From Lingula anatina (taxonomy: Eukaryota > Brachiopoda > Lingulata > Lingulida > Lingulidae), in the NCBI RefSeq assembly GCF_001039355.2, contig NW_019774925.1, forward strand, positions 14,099-78,098: a stretch of DNA of 64,000 nucleotides, in the 5' to 3' direction. Shown here one piece after another: positions 1 to 14,200 of the stretch. The notes beneath the pieces were generated by a model, which saw only the letters and a list, made by a program, of their open reading frames with translations, searched no databases and had not been told where the DNA came from. Numbering within the stretch: position 1 is the stretch's first letter; each line of letters opens with the position of its first letter. The position numbers and the translations under genes were made by a program.

Positions 1-59
<59 letters not shown>
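1..59. repeat. (CA)n microsatellite at the window edge
   Basis: Uninterrupted CA dinucleotides from the first base to about 59. It probably extends beyond the window. Confidence 0.97.
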
Positions 60-61
<2 letters not shown>

Positions 62-390
62 GAATATAAGTAGATATGCATTTATTATATAACTTACGGC
101 TTGTATAGCAATTACTGGACCAATGAAAAACCATACCAAATCCCACCTGATCCAACACCTAAAATACATGAATACATAGGCTTCTTGATCAACAGTAACA
201 TATGTGCATCATCCAATGGTTGTGAAATTAAAAGCACTTACAGTTGAATCATTATTACCACAGTATAATGACGGTAGTAGAATTTCGCATATACCAACAT
301 AAGAGGCCACAACACCTTAAGTAATAAATACTAAAGTATAGTACTTTAAGGTTTCTTAGCTAGTACTAGTATAAAGGGAGCGTGTCTTAC

Positions 391-2203
391 ATGTCTGCTG
401 CATAATAGCTGTCTCCGTGTGAGCCCACCAGTGCACCGACCAAGGCCCCGGGAACAACTGAAAGGAACGACAAGACATGTCTTTTGAAGGGGTCATATTA
501 GTTCTTTATTGGCATTATTCCTTATTAATGGCTCATCGAACAAAATTTTCATCAAGTCAATTTCAAGAGTCCCTGCATGGCATCACATTAAATCCTTTAT
601 TAAGAAAATAGCGCGGAGAGCGCATTGGAACTTGCTGTTTTGTTGTATTTAGGTTTTAGCAAAATAGGACCAGATATTGTCTATTTCTTACCCCAGCCCA
701 AAATATAATACCGCCAGATGGAGCCAGATTCGCTCACAGGACCGTGCGAGTGAGCTGCGTATGTTATTTTGATATACAAATTGAAGGCCTCGTTCATCAT
801 CCACGAAAACGTTGTGAGGAAAAAGTAATGGAAGAGAACGGCAAATACGTGGCATACAGTCTGAAATGATAAAAGTCCGGTAACAAATGTGTTAGTTGTG
901 ACTGACGCACTCAATGTTCTTCATTGTGATAGTTGAGACAAATAATTACCTGTGGTTGTGCTTAACATGAGTAGCGTTCAGAAGACCCGTTGTGCTAGCT
1001 GGATCGACCCAACTCTACAGGTAATTTTCCCTGGGGGTAGTCGCTGTAATCGAGTTAAATGTCTGATACGCCTCCTTGAGTTGCTAGGGGGGTTATTAAC
1101 TAATTAACTAGCAGAGTTGGATCGATCCAGCTGGTACGATGTTTGAATCTTAACGTGGTCATAGAAAATGTTACGAGCATTCAACTAAACGGACCAAAGT
1201 GCAAACAAAACTGTGACACAATACTGTGATGTTCCAAAACATGAACCTATCAGGTACTTTTACCAAAATTTCCAAGCCCATCAAAGGCCAGTTCAAGTTT
1301 TACATATTTATAGGTATACAGGATATTGTAACCTGTTGAAAATCTTATTATTATTATTATTACTATTATTATGTCAACATTGTTATCATTTTAACTCTTG
1401 ACACACCCACCTTATTGCTTGTTTGAGTTACGCCAACCATGAAGATCAACTGGCACAACGAGATGGAAAATCCAAAGTTTTTGTGGATGGCTGCAGAAGG
1501 GGAGGACGTTCTGAAAAAGGAGATTTCATAAAAATGATATCAATTACGTATATTCAGAAATTAAGGAAACACTTGTTAGACACTTGGAATATTTAGTTCT
1601 GATTTACGAGAGAAAGAGCTAGTTTTTCCTTTCTATTATAAATATTTTCTCTTGGATTTTATAGTAAACCAACGTTACAGAGTTGTCCAACGATTATTAC
1701 AAACATTCTGTGAAAGTAACTTTACAATGTAGCTGTTGTACCTATTTAGATTGTGCCCAGGTCTATGCAGTGCATCATCAATAATCTACCAACAACGACA
1801 TCTACCGTTAGTCTATACACATCAAGATATGTGCAAGTACTCAATATTATATATGTTAAAATTATTTGAATCTAAAAAAAAATATAATCAACGTTGTTAA
1901 CTCATGTTCACAGTACTGCAAACCTTCCTTATGATCGTCTACTCCAGGATTTTCATAAAAGGGGAAGCACAGGTAGGGGACTCAAGCAAAGGATAGAAAA
2001 ATTGTATTGTTCTATGTACATTGTAACGTATGAAACAAAAAAGGGGAGTTTCTGAGGCAAGGGGTACGTGTGGCTCCAGTCTTGTACCCGTACCTTAGGT
2101 ATATGAGCATGACAGCAGAGCCAAGGCACAGCACCGTGGACATAGCGCAGCCCACGTACGATGGCGTGGTCATCAGATGTGGGGGGTGCTCGCCTCTGTC
2201 CCA
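391..2203 (-). other. Seven-transmembrane region, TM1-TM4 portion
   Basis: Exon 2094-2203 encodes TM1 (YVGCAMSTVLCLGSAVMLIY). Exon 1411-1510 gives the first loop and TM2 (AIHKNFGFSISLCQLIFMVG). Exon 692-860 gives TM3 and the start of TM4. Exon 391-457 gives TM4 (VVPGALVGALVG) and the start of extracellular loop 2. The I-H-K-N start of TM2, the TM3 Cys and the GW...P of TM4 match adhesion GPCRs. Positions 60-390 hold no further recognisable exon. Confidence 0.9.
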
Positions 2204-5200
2204 CTAATAATAGATAATTTATTTATCAGATTTGATGAAATAAAGTACTGGAAGCAATTGACACAAAAGTAACTTCACACGAAAAAGACTCTTTTAGAAC
2301 ATACGTCAAGTAATCTGTTTGGGTCATAAAAGAAATCATATGGCTATGTCAACATGTACATGTAGATCTTGCGGAATTTTGACGGCAGCATCGAGTTATC
2401 ATTATATTTATAAGCAAGCATTGTTAAAAACTCGATTTACAATATACTACGCTAAAACCTTTAGCAGGACTTAAACGACGTCGTTATTAATGTTCAATTT
2501 AATTTAACTCACGTCAACGTTGAACATGTCCGTGGTCACAGCGTATGTCCCCAGTCTGTAGCACCCACACGTGGCATAACTGCTGTCGTTTCTGATCACA
2601 AAACAATCTCCCCTTCCACTAGACCATCGCCATTGTCTAGTCCTGAATGGGGAAGAAAATTAACAACAACCTTTTTACCTTTTGTGAATGATGCGTAAAT
2701 ATTGTCCACTGTAAGAGTCCAACGAAAACGAATCCATCAAACACTGAAATATTATATAATTTCTCTTTTGATAACATGATCTCACTGGTGCGGTCAAATT
2801 ACTGTAACATATGGTTGAAATTATCACATTCAACCTCCCATTTAAAACCCGAGGTGTATTTCTGCACCAAGCACTTGCTTTGGTTTCTTAAGGCAACTCA
2901 TTCAAAGGGGAATATTTGGGATCAAAAATGAGAATTAACCGAATCTGCTTCAAAGCGGTTACGTACCCTTCCCTGTGCCGTAACATCACACAGTCTGGAT
3001 TGGATATATTAAAATCCTGTGTAGGAAAAGAAAAACAGTATTTCATTAAATGCTGAAACCGAAAAAACAATTAATTTTGAAATGGATTGATAAATTTCGA
3101 TCACATGCACGTTCCGCTTTGCAAGTAGAACAAATCTGTAGAAAATCCCTATGGAGGCAACATACGCAGCATGGTTTTGAAAAGTACATGTATGCAATAC
3201 TGTATAGCAAGTGAGATTCGCCTCAAAGCATGATGCGTAATAAAAGGGATGTTTAACAAGTTAACTTCTATGCGACTGTTCTTAGGAAGGTTCGGGGAGT
3301 GTTCTAAATAATTAATGTGTCTTGAGGAAATTAAAATTGATCTCTTCCTATAAACGGGACTACAGGGACCACGCACTTTTATTCCCAAACCTTGAAAAGG
3401 TACTAAGTAACGGCCTTGCTCTGGCAAAGTTGTACTTACATCTGTATAAGGCAAGTAAAGCTTCACGGGGCTGGAAAGATTGGTTGAGCTCAAATTTCTG
3501 TCATTTTCAAAATAAACGTTCAATGAATAAACTACCGAGTTTACGTTGTCCCTTTTGCTCTTTCTGAAAAGACAAACAAAAAAACTTATATTTATCATAT
3601 TGTTGGGCTTTTGCAAATCGACGTCACGAACAGTTGGATAAATCATAATTTTCAAGTACAACTACCTTGAAAGAGCAGTTTCATCCATTACAAATTACGA
3701 TTACAATATGCTCTAATCATTCTTATTTTATTTCATATGAATAAAATATCTTCCATCAAAACTTACATTGTGATATTATGATTTGGCAGCAAACGCGCCA
3801 TATTGGAAAAACGAACTGAAGCAATGGCAAATAAATCTGTAAAGAAAACGGATATGAAAAAGCAACCGACGAGAATAATGGCGTGAAAGACATTATTTTG
3901 TTTATGTTAAATACTAAAAATCTATTTTCGTAAAGAACATGATATATGATGTTGACCTATTAATGATCTCACAGGTAAATTACAATTCATAAAGCATCAC
4001 ACGAAACATTCTCTCGTTCACCCCTTTTCTGTAAGGTGATTGTAAACTCGTTGCGATATATAGTCCAGCCAAATACTAGTGCTACTTAACTCAGTTATAT
4101 TAGATGAAATATTAATCACAGTTCGAAGATAACCCCCCCCCCCGAACAGAAACAATGCAAAATGCCTTCCACGTTAGTGATGATAGTGGTATGAAATTAA
4201 TTAATAAATTCCATTTTATTGAAATCTCGGATCCGACAGTAACGTACTTGGAATAGTCTCATTAAGTTCTGTTATTGCTTCTTTGGTGAGCGCCAAAGTT
4301 CCAATGTCGTCTGACATCTCCAATGCAAACGTGTCCGTGTGATCAGGAAAGGCAAACCCCATAAATCTGTCCCTCAAGAACACACGGACTTTCACAGCTG
4401 AAAGATTTTGAGAATGCGCTTTGTTTATTCTCATTTATTGTCAATAATGTTTTAGTGATAATAACCGTTTATTTTGAAACAAAATTTTGCTCTTTTAGGC
4501 ATTCACCCTGATGATGTTATTGTGACAAAATTCTTGTGACGTGGTGTAACTTAAAACAAATCCTTTGATCCAAGAATAATCTAACAGATAATGTTTTCTT
4601 ATTGTAATGAAAAAGTGGAATTACATGCATAATGAAAAGGTGTTGGAGAATGCTTGAAATTTTACAAAAAAACTGACCATTAGATGTCTGAAATTTGAAC
4701 ACAAATCAGTCGCTAAACATAATCTATATCCTATGTTACATCAACCATACATGCGCTGTGATTCAGCAGAAAGTGTAATCAAATTTATTCTGGCGCATTG
4801 CTGTGTTGAAGGCACGATTACATATAGTCTCCCATTGTGCCTCAGAAAACTAAACACTCAGTAAGTTCATCTGCATGATCTTTTGTTGGGCCATTTTAGA
4901 CATGTTCGACCGATTCACACGTTATCTTTCAATTTCGGTTCTTACCAACGCCATTTGGACCACTCTTGCAAACGTGTTCGCACGCCCCCTACCTATATTC
5001 TCATATAAGGCACTGACTGTGGCTTCCTCTGATCCGATGTGTTTGTGCTTGACGTGATATATAAGAGTCTTGGCGACCAGGGATGTAAACTTCTCCACTG
5101 ACGCTATAAGGACTTCCCCTTCGGCTCCAGGGGGCTGGACACCTCTCCATCCAGCGTCGTTCTTAGTCGCCACCAAGTCGTTTACGATTCCGCATATCAA

Positions 5201-8200
5201 CTGGAAAAATTGTGGACATTCCCTAGTATTTTCTTTCTGGTGAAATCAGTGCCAGGGAAGTAATGCTTAATACCAAACACAAAAAGTATTCAGTGGTTGT
5301 GTTTTATATTTACTCACAAGTCAATATGGGCGTAGGCTACTGAGTCCACCGAGCGCAATGGACCTACTGGTCCATGTGCTATATTTTACAAGACTGAGAT
5401 ACAATGGGAAATGGACATCTGCGGTCATTTGCAATTCAATAAAATAAAGGTATAACTGCGCCAATTTATGGGCTTGAACTTATTATCAATAATATCTTTA
5501 ACAATCGACTGGTTTGATAACAAGCAAATGCTCGATTCTAAAATTCTTATAAACCAGAAACAAATGAACAATGCACCATACATCATTTCCATCACTGACA
5601 GTCTCGGAATTCTGAGTGCATATTACCTTAAACAAATATAATCAATCACGATATTTGCCTATATAAACATTCATACTACTCAGTTGAAAACCAATCAATA
5701 TGCTCATCAATGTTTTTCCGGGGTAGTAATACCTTAGTAAACTCGATAGTTTTCTCGAAAGATGGGTAAAGCTCTAGGGTTCTAGCAAAACTGTGCAACA
5801 TGTCACTCTTCCAGACGACATCGCGCAAATTGATCCCCTGAAAAACAGACGCATTCACGGTCAATATGTGATCACTTCACTCTCACACTTTGCGATACGT
5901 AATATGATTTCAGCCTTTTCAGGGTTTTTTTTCTGAATTGTATTTCCACTGAATTGAACGTCATCACTAATAGCAATGTGGTACGTGGTGTAACTGTATC
6001 GTTAACTTTCTTTGCCTCGACCTATTGTCACGTACGATGCTGTTCCTTGGTGATTAGACATACCAAGGGATTATTTGAGGTGAATGGTCGGAATAGGTGT
6101 TTCAAGCCAGGTTTGAATCTATATGTAGTCGAGCCAAGAGGAATAATTGTAAAAAATAGAAATCTGCTGCCCCAGGCGAAGTTCATGGTTTCAGCTTGAT
6201 TTTCAGAAGTGTTTTGCATTCACAAATTCAAAATCGGGAAAACTGAGGCAATGATCATCAAACCAATTACCTAACATAAAGATCAAGTGAGATTCTCAAA
6301 TTATCCAAATAATAAACACCCAGTTTTATTACTTGTAAAATTGATATTAGTCACATAAATAGTGCCAAAGCGAACAAAATATTACATACATGTACTGTCA
6401 GATCCAACGTCCTTGGTGAATTTTGTTACCTATATTTTTGCCTGCCGTTATGCTCTTGACCCACTCTGAGTTTATTTCAAACCATCTGCCATGATTGGAA
6501 TGTACTATATATGCTTAAGGTCTGACGCTTTAAGTCAATCCAATTTCACATGAATAAGTAAAGCTGGGTCAATTTTACGCTTTTCGCTGTAAATCAACAA
6601 CATATTCTTCCGATTCCAAAAAACTGAAAGGAATCAAACATCTTTGAATCGGCAAGGTACCAGTGGATCACATTTGAAATACTTCCATCGTTTTTACATC
6701 ATTCTTACCTGAGCCTTAATCAAAAGATTGAGTGAGTCTATCTCGGCAGCAATGTCGATCGGGTTGGTGTAGGAAGTATACGTAGTGTGGTTCAGTAGAG
6801 CATTTCCGAGGTGAAACATGCGATCTTCGTCGAAGCTTGGAAGCCCAAGGAGTTCTGCTATCTGGGAAGATGGAAGACATCTTAAGCCAGTATGAAGCTG
6901 AATCGCGGTTTGAAAAAGAGTGTTTACAACACAAACTGAATTTGACGGGATCAAAATACTATACATGTTTACTTTTTTTCAAAACGTCCCCTTTACACTT
7001 ATACACAATTTTGTGCGCACAGTTGCGCATTATCATTTTATACACGTGCGTGCTACAACAGAGCACGTGCTGAGCACCTACCTCTGTCTTCAGTGACAGT
7101 TGTTTCTGGGAAAGGCACTCATCTATCTGAGGCTCACCCCACACACCTTTGTTGTCGTTTGTAATGTTGCAATACCGGTAGGCAAATGCTGAAATGACGT
7201 GGTCAACACATACAGGTCTGCTAATCTTATTAAGTCTTTAGCACTTGACATCAATAACCTTTACATTTTGCTTAGATGAAACACCCATTCTAAAATATAA
7301 TGGTATAAAGCAAGGCGCGAAGGAAAAAAGGGGGAGACAAATAGATAGAAAGAGAACGAAGAAGTAAAAGAGTGGTAACTTGTACACTGTACATATTATT
7401 TAAAATCTGAACTACGCTACAAGTCCCTTCTTCTAAGTAGAAGTTAAGTTTACCTGTAGCGTTGCCGCTGTCGTCCACGCGACCTGGACATGGAACGCTG
7501 ACGTTATGCCCGGCAGGAGTCCGAGACCAGCGGATATTCTCTACAATTTCTTCGTTACATTGTGCACCTAAATGACAGAATATACATTGAGAATATGTCT
7601 TCATGCCCTCCTCTTTTTACATGGTTATCCTACAAAAAGTAATTCTCCAGTTATTAGCCGATGCATTTTCAAGCATTTATTTTAATAAAAATCGTCGAAA
7701 GCGTGACCGGAGAATACAAACTAATCTCATTAATGTATGGTTTTTGCGCATAATTAGTTTACTTGATCAAAATAGCAAAAATTCAAATTCATCCACGAAC
7801 TAGCTTTCTTTTTCTCTCTCGCGCACGCAAACACGTGCACATACATTCATTAATTAATTGATATAGGATACCTATCACATAGCTACAGTGATCGTCACAA
7901 GTCTCGGCAGCCCATACGTCTGTGAAGCACGTCTGATCTGAAAGGCAGAGTTTGAACATCAATGAATGTTTTTTTTTGGGGGGGGGAGGTCAAAAGAGGG
8001 GAGGCTTGTCTGGGAGAAGCTGTATCGTCGCTCAATGCATATGTACTTTCATACTCGTGTAAGGCACGGCGTGGAGCCCCTTAGCATGCCCCACGCCCCC
8101 TTATACGTCGCGCACCTCTCATGACACTTGTCTCGTTAGACCAGATAATATCTTTAGTTCATAGGTAATATTTCAGTAAGACATTGAATGTACAGCTGGG

Positions 8201-11200
8201 TAAAAATAGGACTGGTGGTGGGTAAATAAGGCACTTAGGACTTGAGAACTTAGGCAGAGGAAATAAAGCTGTTTGGAAATCAGCGCCTCATCTTGCTTAA
8301 TTCTTCTCGATCGGCGAGTATAAAATCGAACCTTACATACGCACCACCAGTCCTTACTGAACAAAATCACATGGTCATTGAGGCCGTATATGTGACAATC
8401 CTTGAAACGTACTATGGATAGAAAAATAAATGGCTAATTAAATAGAAGGAAACAAAACAAACATACAAAAAGAAAATCTGTATTAGTCAACTACATGTAT
8501 GTGTGAGATAATACGCTGTCACCCGAGTAATATATGCAAGAACACCTCGGGCTTCAGCAAACGGTATTCAAGGCATATATTGCAAAAGAGTGGCAGAATA
8601 TTATTTGACATGCATACCTAGAGAAAGTACTCGCATTTCACCAAAATACACCCCTAAAACCCTGTAAAAAATTTATCACCATGGTCACATAGCATTTCTA
8701 TGTATGTACAAAAAATTTCAGATCGAACAACGGCGAGCCATATCTATTGTCGGAATAGACCAGTGCTTTTTGGAATAATTTATCTCTCTACTTTTGAGAG
8801 AGATAAATGTTTCCCGTCTTATCGTGTTCTAAACTTTTCAACTTGTCAAAAGTGACGACTTTTAGCTCGAATTTAGAGGCAAAATCGATATCATCTGTGC
8901 CAAGCTTGATCGATGGTGTGTGATAAAATAGTTTTTCGTTAGCCTAGACATGTCAATTTAGAGAGAGAAAATGCCGTGCTTGCAATTAATTTGAAACCAT
9001 CCATTTGTCTTTATCCGTATTCACACACGTCTTGCATTGGTAATTTCTTTTAGCTGTTTTTCTGTGAGTTCGATTGATAAAGATATAAAGTGATGAATCA
9101 ATCAATTAAAAAGGCAATTAGCATTTGAGTCTTTGTGGTCACGTTAAAAGATACTAACCTACAAGTGATGAATCAATCTATTAAAAAAACTAATTACCAT
9201 TTGGGTCTTTGTGTGCATGTTAAAGGATACTAACCTACAATTTCCGAAGGCCACCGCAAATGGATATTCCCATGTGTGCCGAAACGAAATTCTGTCCATT
9301 GAACTGCCGTGCCACAGTGAGTAAAAGTACAGTCTGAGTACACTTTTCGTATTTCATCCTCCGACAAGACTTGTTTCCAAATGTTCACGTGACTCAAGTC
9401 ACCAATAAAGGGAGAGTCGTACTGCACGTGACCGTTTTGACCTAGATAAGACTGGCCCAGGATCATGTCACCCCCACGAAGAATAGGCTTACGTTTTCCA
9501 ACAGTGTCCATATAAGGAAGTGATATTTTGGCGCCATTCTCATAGACAAACCAGGAGCCATCTAAAAGAGTAAAGATGTGAAGAAGCGTCATTTGGTTTC
9601 ACAAATGAAGTCAATTGTCATAGGCTTTTCAACAGCTTTATTCTTCATGTTTAGGCCTATAATTGTAGGCCTACAGTATTTATATATATATTTGCTACTA
9701 ACTGTTTAGTTACACCGGGATATGTTCCATAGTCCGATAGGATTCTTCAAAGGATAAAATATATATCATCTTACTTTGGCTGTTGTTAGAAAATTATATT
9801 ACAAAATATACATGTTGAACGCATATACGGTATTTATCACACGGTGAATTCAAGAGCCCGTTAATCCCTGACTCGTCAACAGCCCTACCCACCCATCCAT
9901 GCCCTTTGCATATACAAAATCGTGAAAACAACCCCCTTGTTTATGCATAACTGTTGCGGACCCAAGATAGAAAAGGGCGGGTAATACACATGCATGTGAG
10001 AGAAAATACCGAGCTTGCCATTAAAAACCATCCGTTTGTTTATATCTTTGTTCACACGTGTTTGTTACATCTTTGTGTTTCAAAAATGAACAACTGGGGA
10101 TTTATTGTCAAAACAAAATCATTAAATGTTATATACTATTATGCATTTTAACATAAATTTATGAGCATTGACGAATTCATTAGAAGTGGGCCATTTAATA
10201 GTGGTACATGTACGTAATTATCAAAATGCAATTGAATTTCCAGACATTCAGTTTCAGTTTGGACATTTGCCCATTGATCTTTGCCGGAAATAACTTACTT
10301 TCTTACCCTGAGAGTAAGAATCTAAGACTCGTTGTTTCTGGGTATGGTCACCTTTATGCGTCAAAATAACATGGTAATATACTAACCTATGGCAGACCAT
10401 GTGAACGCCAAATGGACCCAAAATCCGTGTTGCAGCATAAGGCCTGTATCCCTGGTCTCTCCATGCAAACTGAACTTCACTGTCCGCCCTGCTGTAATTT
10501 GTATGAGATTTGAATAGTTCCGTGTGCTGTAGGAGAGCAAAGTCCCGTCCGTGGTGGAGTTTGGCACTCGTACCCACATCGTTATCGTCAGGTGGATGAG
10601 ATCCGGGAAGGTTTTGCCCACCAGCTTGGCGTATCCGTTCTTCAACGTGTGGCGGTCGTTGTGGTCACCGTTCAATTCAAACCTCGAGTTTACAGATGTG
10701 GCTGAAACAAATTTAGGCAACATATCAAAAATTGAGTTTTATGGTGTTTCATAAAATGGTAGGTCCATTCATTCGAATATCTAACTGTACAGAATTTCAC
10801 CATGGCGTGTTATAGAGTTTTGTGGCACTCAATAAAAGATTCCACAATTACAGCATTCAGCTGTAAACCCTGACAACATGTATTTTAGTACTAGGGACAT
10901 ACATCTATATATAGCGTCTGCGCATGCCAAAATTAGTAAACAGGCATATTTTTTAAAAGAACTTATTATCCTGCATTCTTTCTGTTGAGTCAAAATGTTT
11001 GGCATGTTTCCATATGTGCTGGAGAGCGCATTACTCCCGTATTGATATGGTAGGAATAGTAAATCATAGAAATAAGTTAGTTTGTAATACATGTAGAGTC
11101 ACTTTACTGGGCCTTGGTTTAGACGTCAGGTATCTTGTTTCTTTTCGTTATTGACGGAGAAAGAGGAGAAAATATTATGCTTTTCGACTTGGAATTTCCG

Positions 11201-14200
11201 GAAACTCTAAACGTGTTACTGAGATCTGCCATCGTCAGTCGCTTGAATATCAAGCAATTAGCTTTAGTATAATATTTTGGAAGGTCAGTTCCTTGAAACT
11301 CGGGGCGATATGTACCCTAAATACGTAAGTCATCATCAGTCCTCTAAAACTCAGGGTAACTTAATTCAACTATTGAAGGCAGCCGACCTATGGATATGAA
11401 CAGGGTAATGCAAACTGAGCAATTACATACCGCCCTTATTGTACAAAGCCATAAACAAATTGCCATTGATCTTTGGTCTCTGGAGAGAAAATCTGAACAC
11501 CACTTAACATGTAAATCACTGGTCTAGAGGCTAGCATGTATACGTATAAAATATATTACAGTGAAAAAAATGAAAAAGCTTTAAGGCGTGTGCCATTTTC
11601 TTGCTGTAAATTTATTTTTTTTTTTTTAATAGATGCGAATATGAACTACTGAATCAAAAGTCCACAGTTATCTTGCAAAACAACGTTTTCCAGACCGATC
11701 TATAGAAATAAAAAATAGCTCCTAACACATCAGCAATTTTACGTCATAATATACAAAGATGGAAAAAAGGATTTAAATCCAAAAATCAATCTTCTTTACT
11801 GAACTAGCCATCCTCGGAGAGTTCCCCGAATACACATCTCTGTTATATACAAAACAGGCAATCTTAAAAATACCAAAATATTTAAGTAATTTTAAATCTG
11901 CATTTCTATGGCACATGGCACATTAATCAAGGGCGTAATGGCGGGTCATTAGACCAGATTTTAAATATGATAAGTAAAGTCATTCTATCATCATGTCTTG
12001 CTGCATTGTCATATCTCCCAGTCCACACACCACCATTCAGAGGGCTACGAAAACGTCCTTGTTCCGGCTATGAACTGTTCTCTGTAGACTCTGCTTCAGT
12101 CAACAGTCAATTTAATTTCTTTTCCAGATATAGCGAACTTTCCCGAAGGAAGCAATTAAAATTCCCGCAACATGTACGATCGAATATGTTGCAGGGCGAA
12201 CACAAAATAAGGGGATGTTTGTGTCTGAGTACTAGTACATCTCAAAAATACTTTCCAGACTCAGTCGTCTAATGTTGATCCGTTATTGTGTTAAAAACAC
12301 AAGGCGTGCGTCTAACGGATCTATGGCTGCATCCGTTTTCAGGCTAACTCTAGGAAGTTGGCGGTTTGTTGCACCACACGTTAATCCTGTCTTAAGTGGT
12401 GAGGACAATGCCCCAGAAGGTGGTTTATTTGAGGAATAGAACTATCTCTCCAGTCCAAATGTTTGATTGCAATCGAAACCTCTCTTTCGGAGTTATATTG
12501 AAAAAAAAAAACGTTTTTTTGAAAACAGTGCCAGGTGCGACCTAGGACACCGCTAGTATCCCGTCTTGCGAACAGGCAAAGACAAACTTACATATACAGA
12601 GCCTTGTGTTCCAGTAGAAACCGGGTCCACATAAACAGCCATAACCATCAGGGTTGTCCTGGCAGGTGGGCCACGTGTAGTATCTCCCTATACAGTCAGC
12701 ACCATGCAAAGTTTCCACTGAAATTAATATGAATACAATGCTAGATCAAAGGATTTTATCACTATATATATATGGACAGACATTATCCGATGTGTTGTAT
12801 TTGTAGTTCTAGTAGTAAAAAACAGTCATACGTTATTTTATAAGGAAAAGTTTTATATGCCCCCGTGATGTTAGTTAAAAAAAACTTCAAAGGTTATAAT
12901 AAAAAGCATTTATAAATTAAAAACAATGACAATAACAATAGTCCTACTTGATAAAATTAAAATGGGCTGATTTAAAACTCCACTTTTAAGAAATCGAATG
13001 CCACTGTTACGATTGTTCCATACAAGTACTGAGCTCCAAATAGATCCATTGATTAAAATATATTTGCCACCAGACAAGTACAACTGTTGTGGATATGGGG
13101 TTTCTCTTTGTAATATCACACACTACATTGCTGAATAAATCACTCATGGACTTAGGTATCAATCCACTGCGTACAGCATAATATCTTTTCTCAAACCTAT
13201 TCTTTAAGTGGGCCATTTTAATTCTTTGAATACTTTTGAATAGGTATATGCTTTAGTTTTGGGTAGATGTTGAATTAGTCTAGCGGCACGTTCTTGACAC
13301 TTATATAATTCATCGACTTTTGAACTGCTTTCCCATACGGTGGGGCAGTAACCTAGATAGAGGAATATATGTGCATTGCAAAAAAAGTCATTTCCACGGG
13401 TAGTTTGTTTTATTTTTCTTAAAAGTGAAAGTTTACTGCTCTCAATCTTTCTAGCTTTATACATTCTTCAAGTTGGCCATTACATATTCTAACCCCCTAG
13501 AAGTTTCTCAGAAGTCACATGCTCCATTAGTTTTCCATTAAATGTTGCACAAATAAATAAGTGTGGCAAATTTTGATTTAAAGTAAAAAAAAAAACCCTA
13601 CGCTGATCTGGCAATAATTGCAGATGGCCAGCAAGATGGTATATGATGAAAAGATATCAAGAAAACCAGAACTTTGGTAAAAAGAGGGAAGAGGAAAGAC
13701 ATAGTAAAGCATTCGAAAAAATACACACTGGGCATAAAAAAGTGGTCTCAAAATGACCATAAACAAGCTTTAAGTTGTGGACTTAACAGAACAAGCATCT
13801 GAAACAGGGGCCTGGCCGCCAATTTTACTTCCCAGTAAACCCTATATACAGCTAACTATGTGACCCTTGTTGAAACCACGTGAGATCCATGTCCAAGCCC
13901 AAAGAACCAGTAAGAAAATTTTGACCCATATAGGCCCTTGCAGAAGGAGCTATTTGGTATACCCTTGGTAGGAATGATTTAAAGGGATACGAAGGCAATT
14001 TTACTGTATAGATCGTATTTGGGAGGAAACGATTTAAGATTTTATTGCGGCTGTACTCTGATATAGAATTAAGGCAATTAAGGGAATTTTCCCAGCGATA
14101 TTGTCGATGAAGTAAAAGGGAACTTAAAGTAGATTTGGTTCAGTAATGAAGAGATTACATCCAATCATGGGGCTGCTGTCAGGCTTTGCTTCCAACCCAA

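Noticed and set aside
1440-1531. Plus-strand frame that reads like protein (MKINWHNEMENPKFLW...)
   Set aside because: The minus strand of the same segment is the TM2 exon of the adhesion GPCR, with correct splice sites and phase.
1953-2204. 83-codon minus-strand frame
   Set aside because: Wrong frame over the TM1 exon. The correct frame gives the TM1 helix and joins the neighbouring exons in phase.
4133-4143. Poly-C and poly-G runs (also near 7977 and 22921) as possible G-quadruplex sites
   Set aside because: Single homopolymer runs, not four spaced G-tracts, and probably prone to sequencing error.
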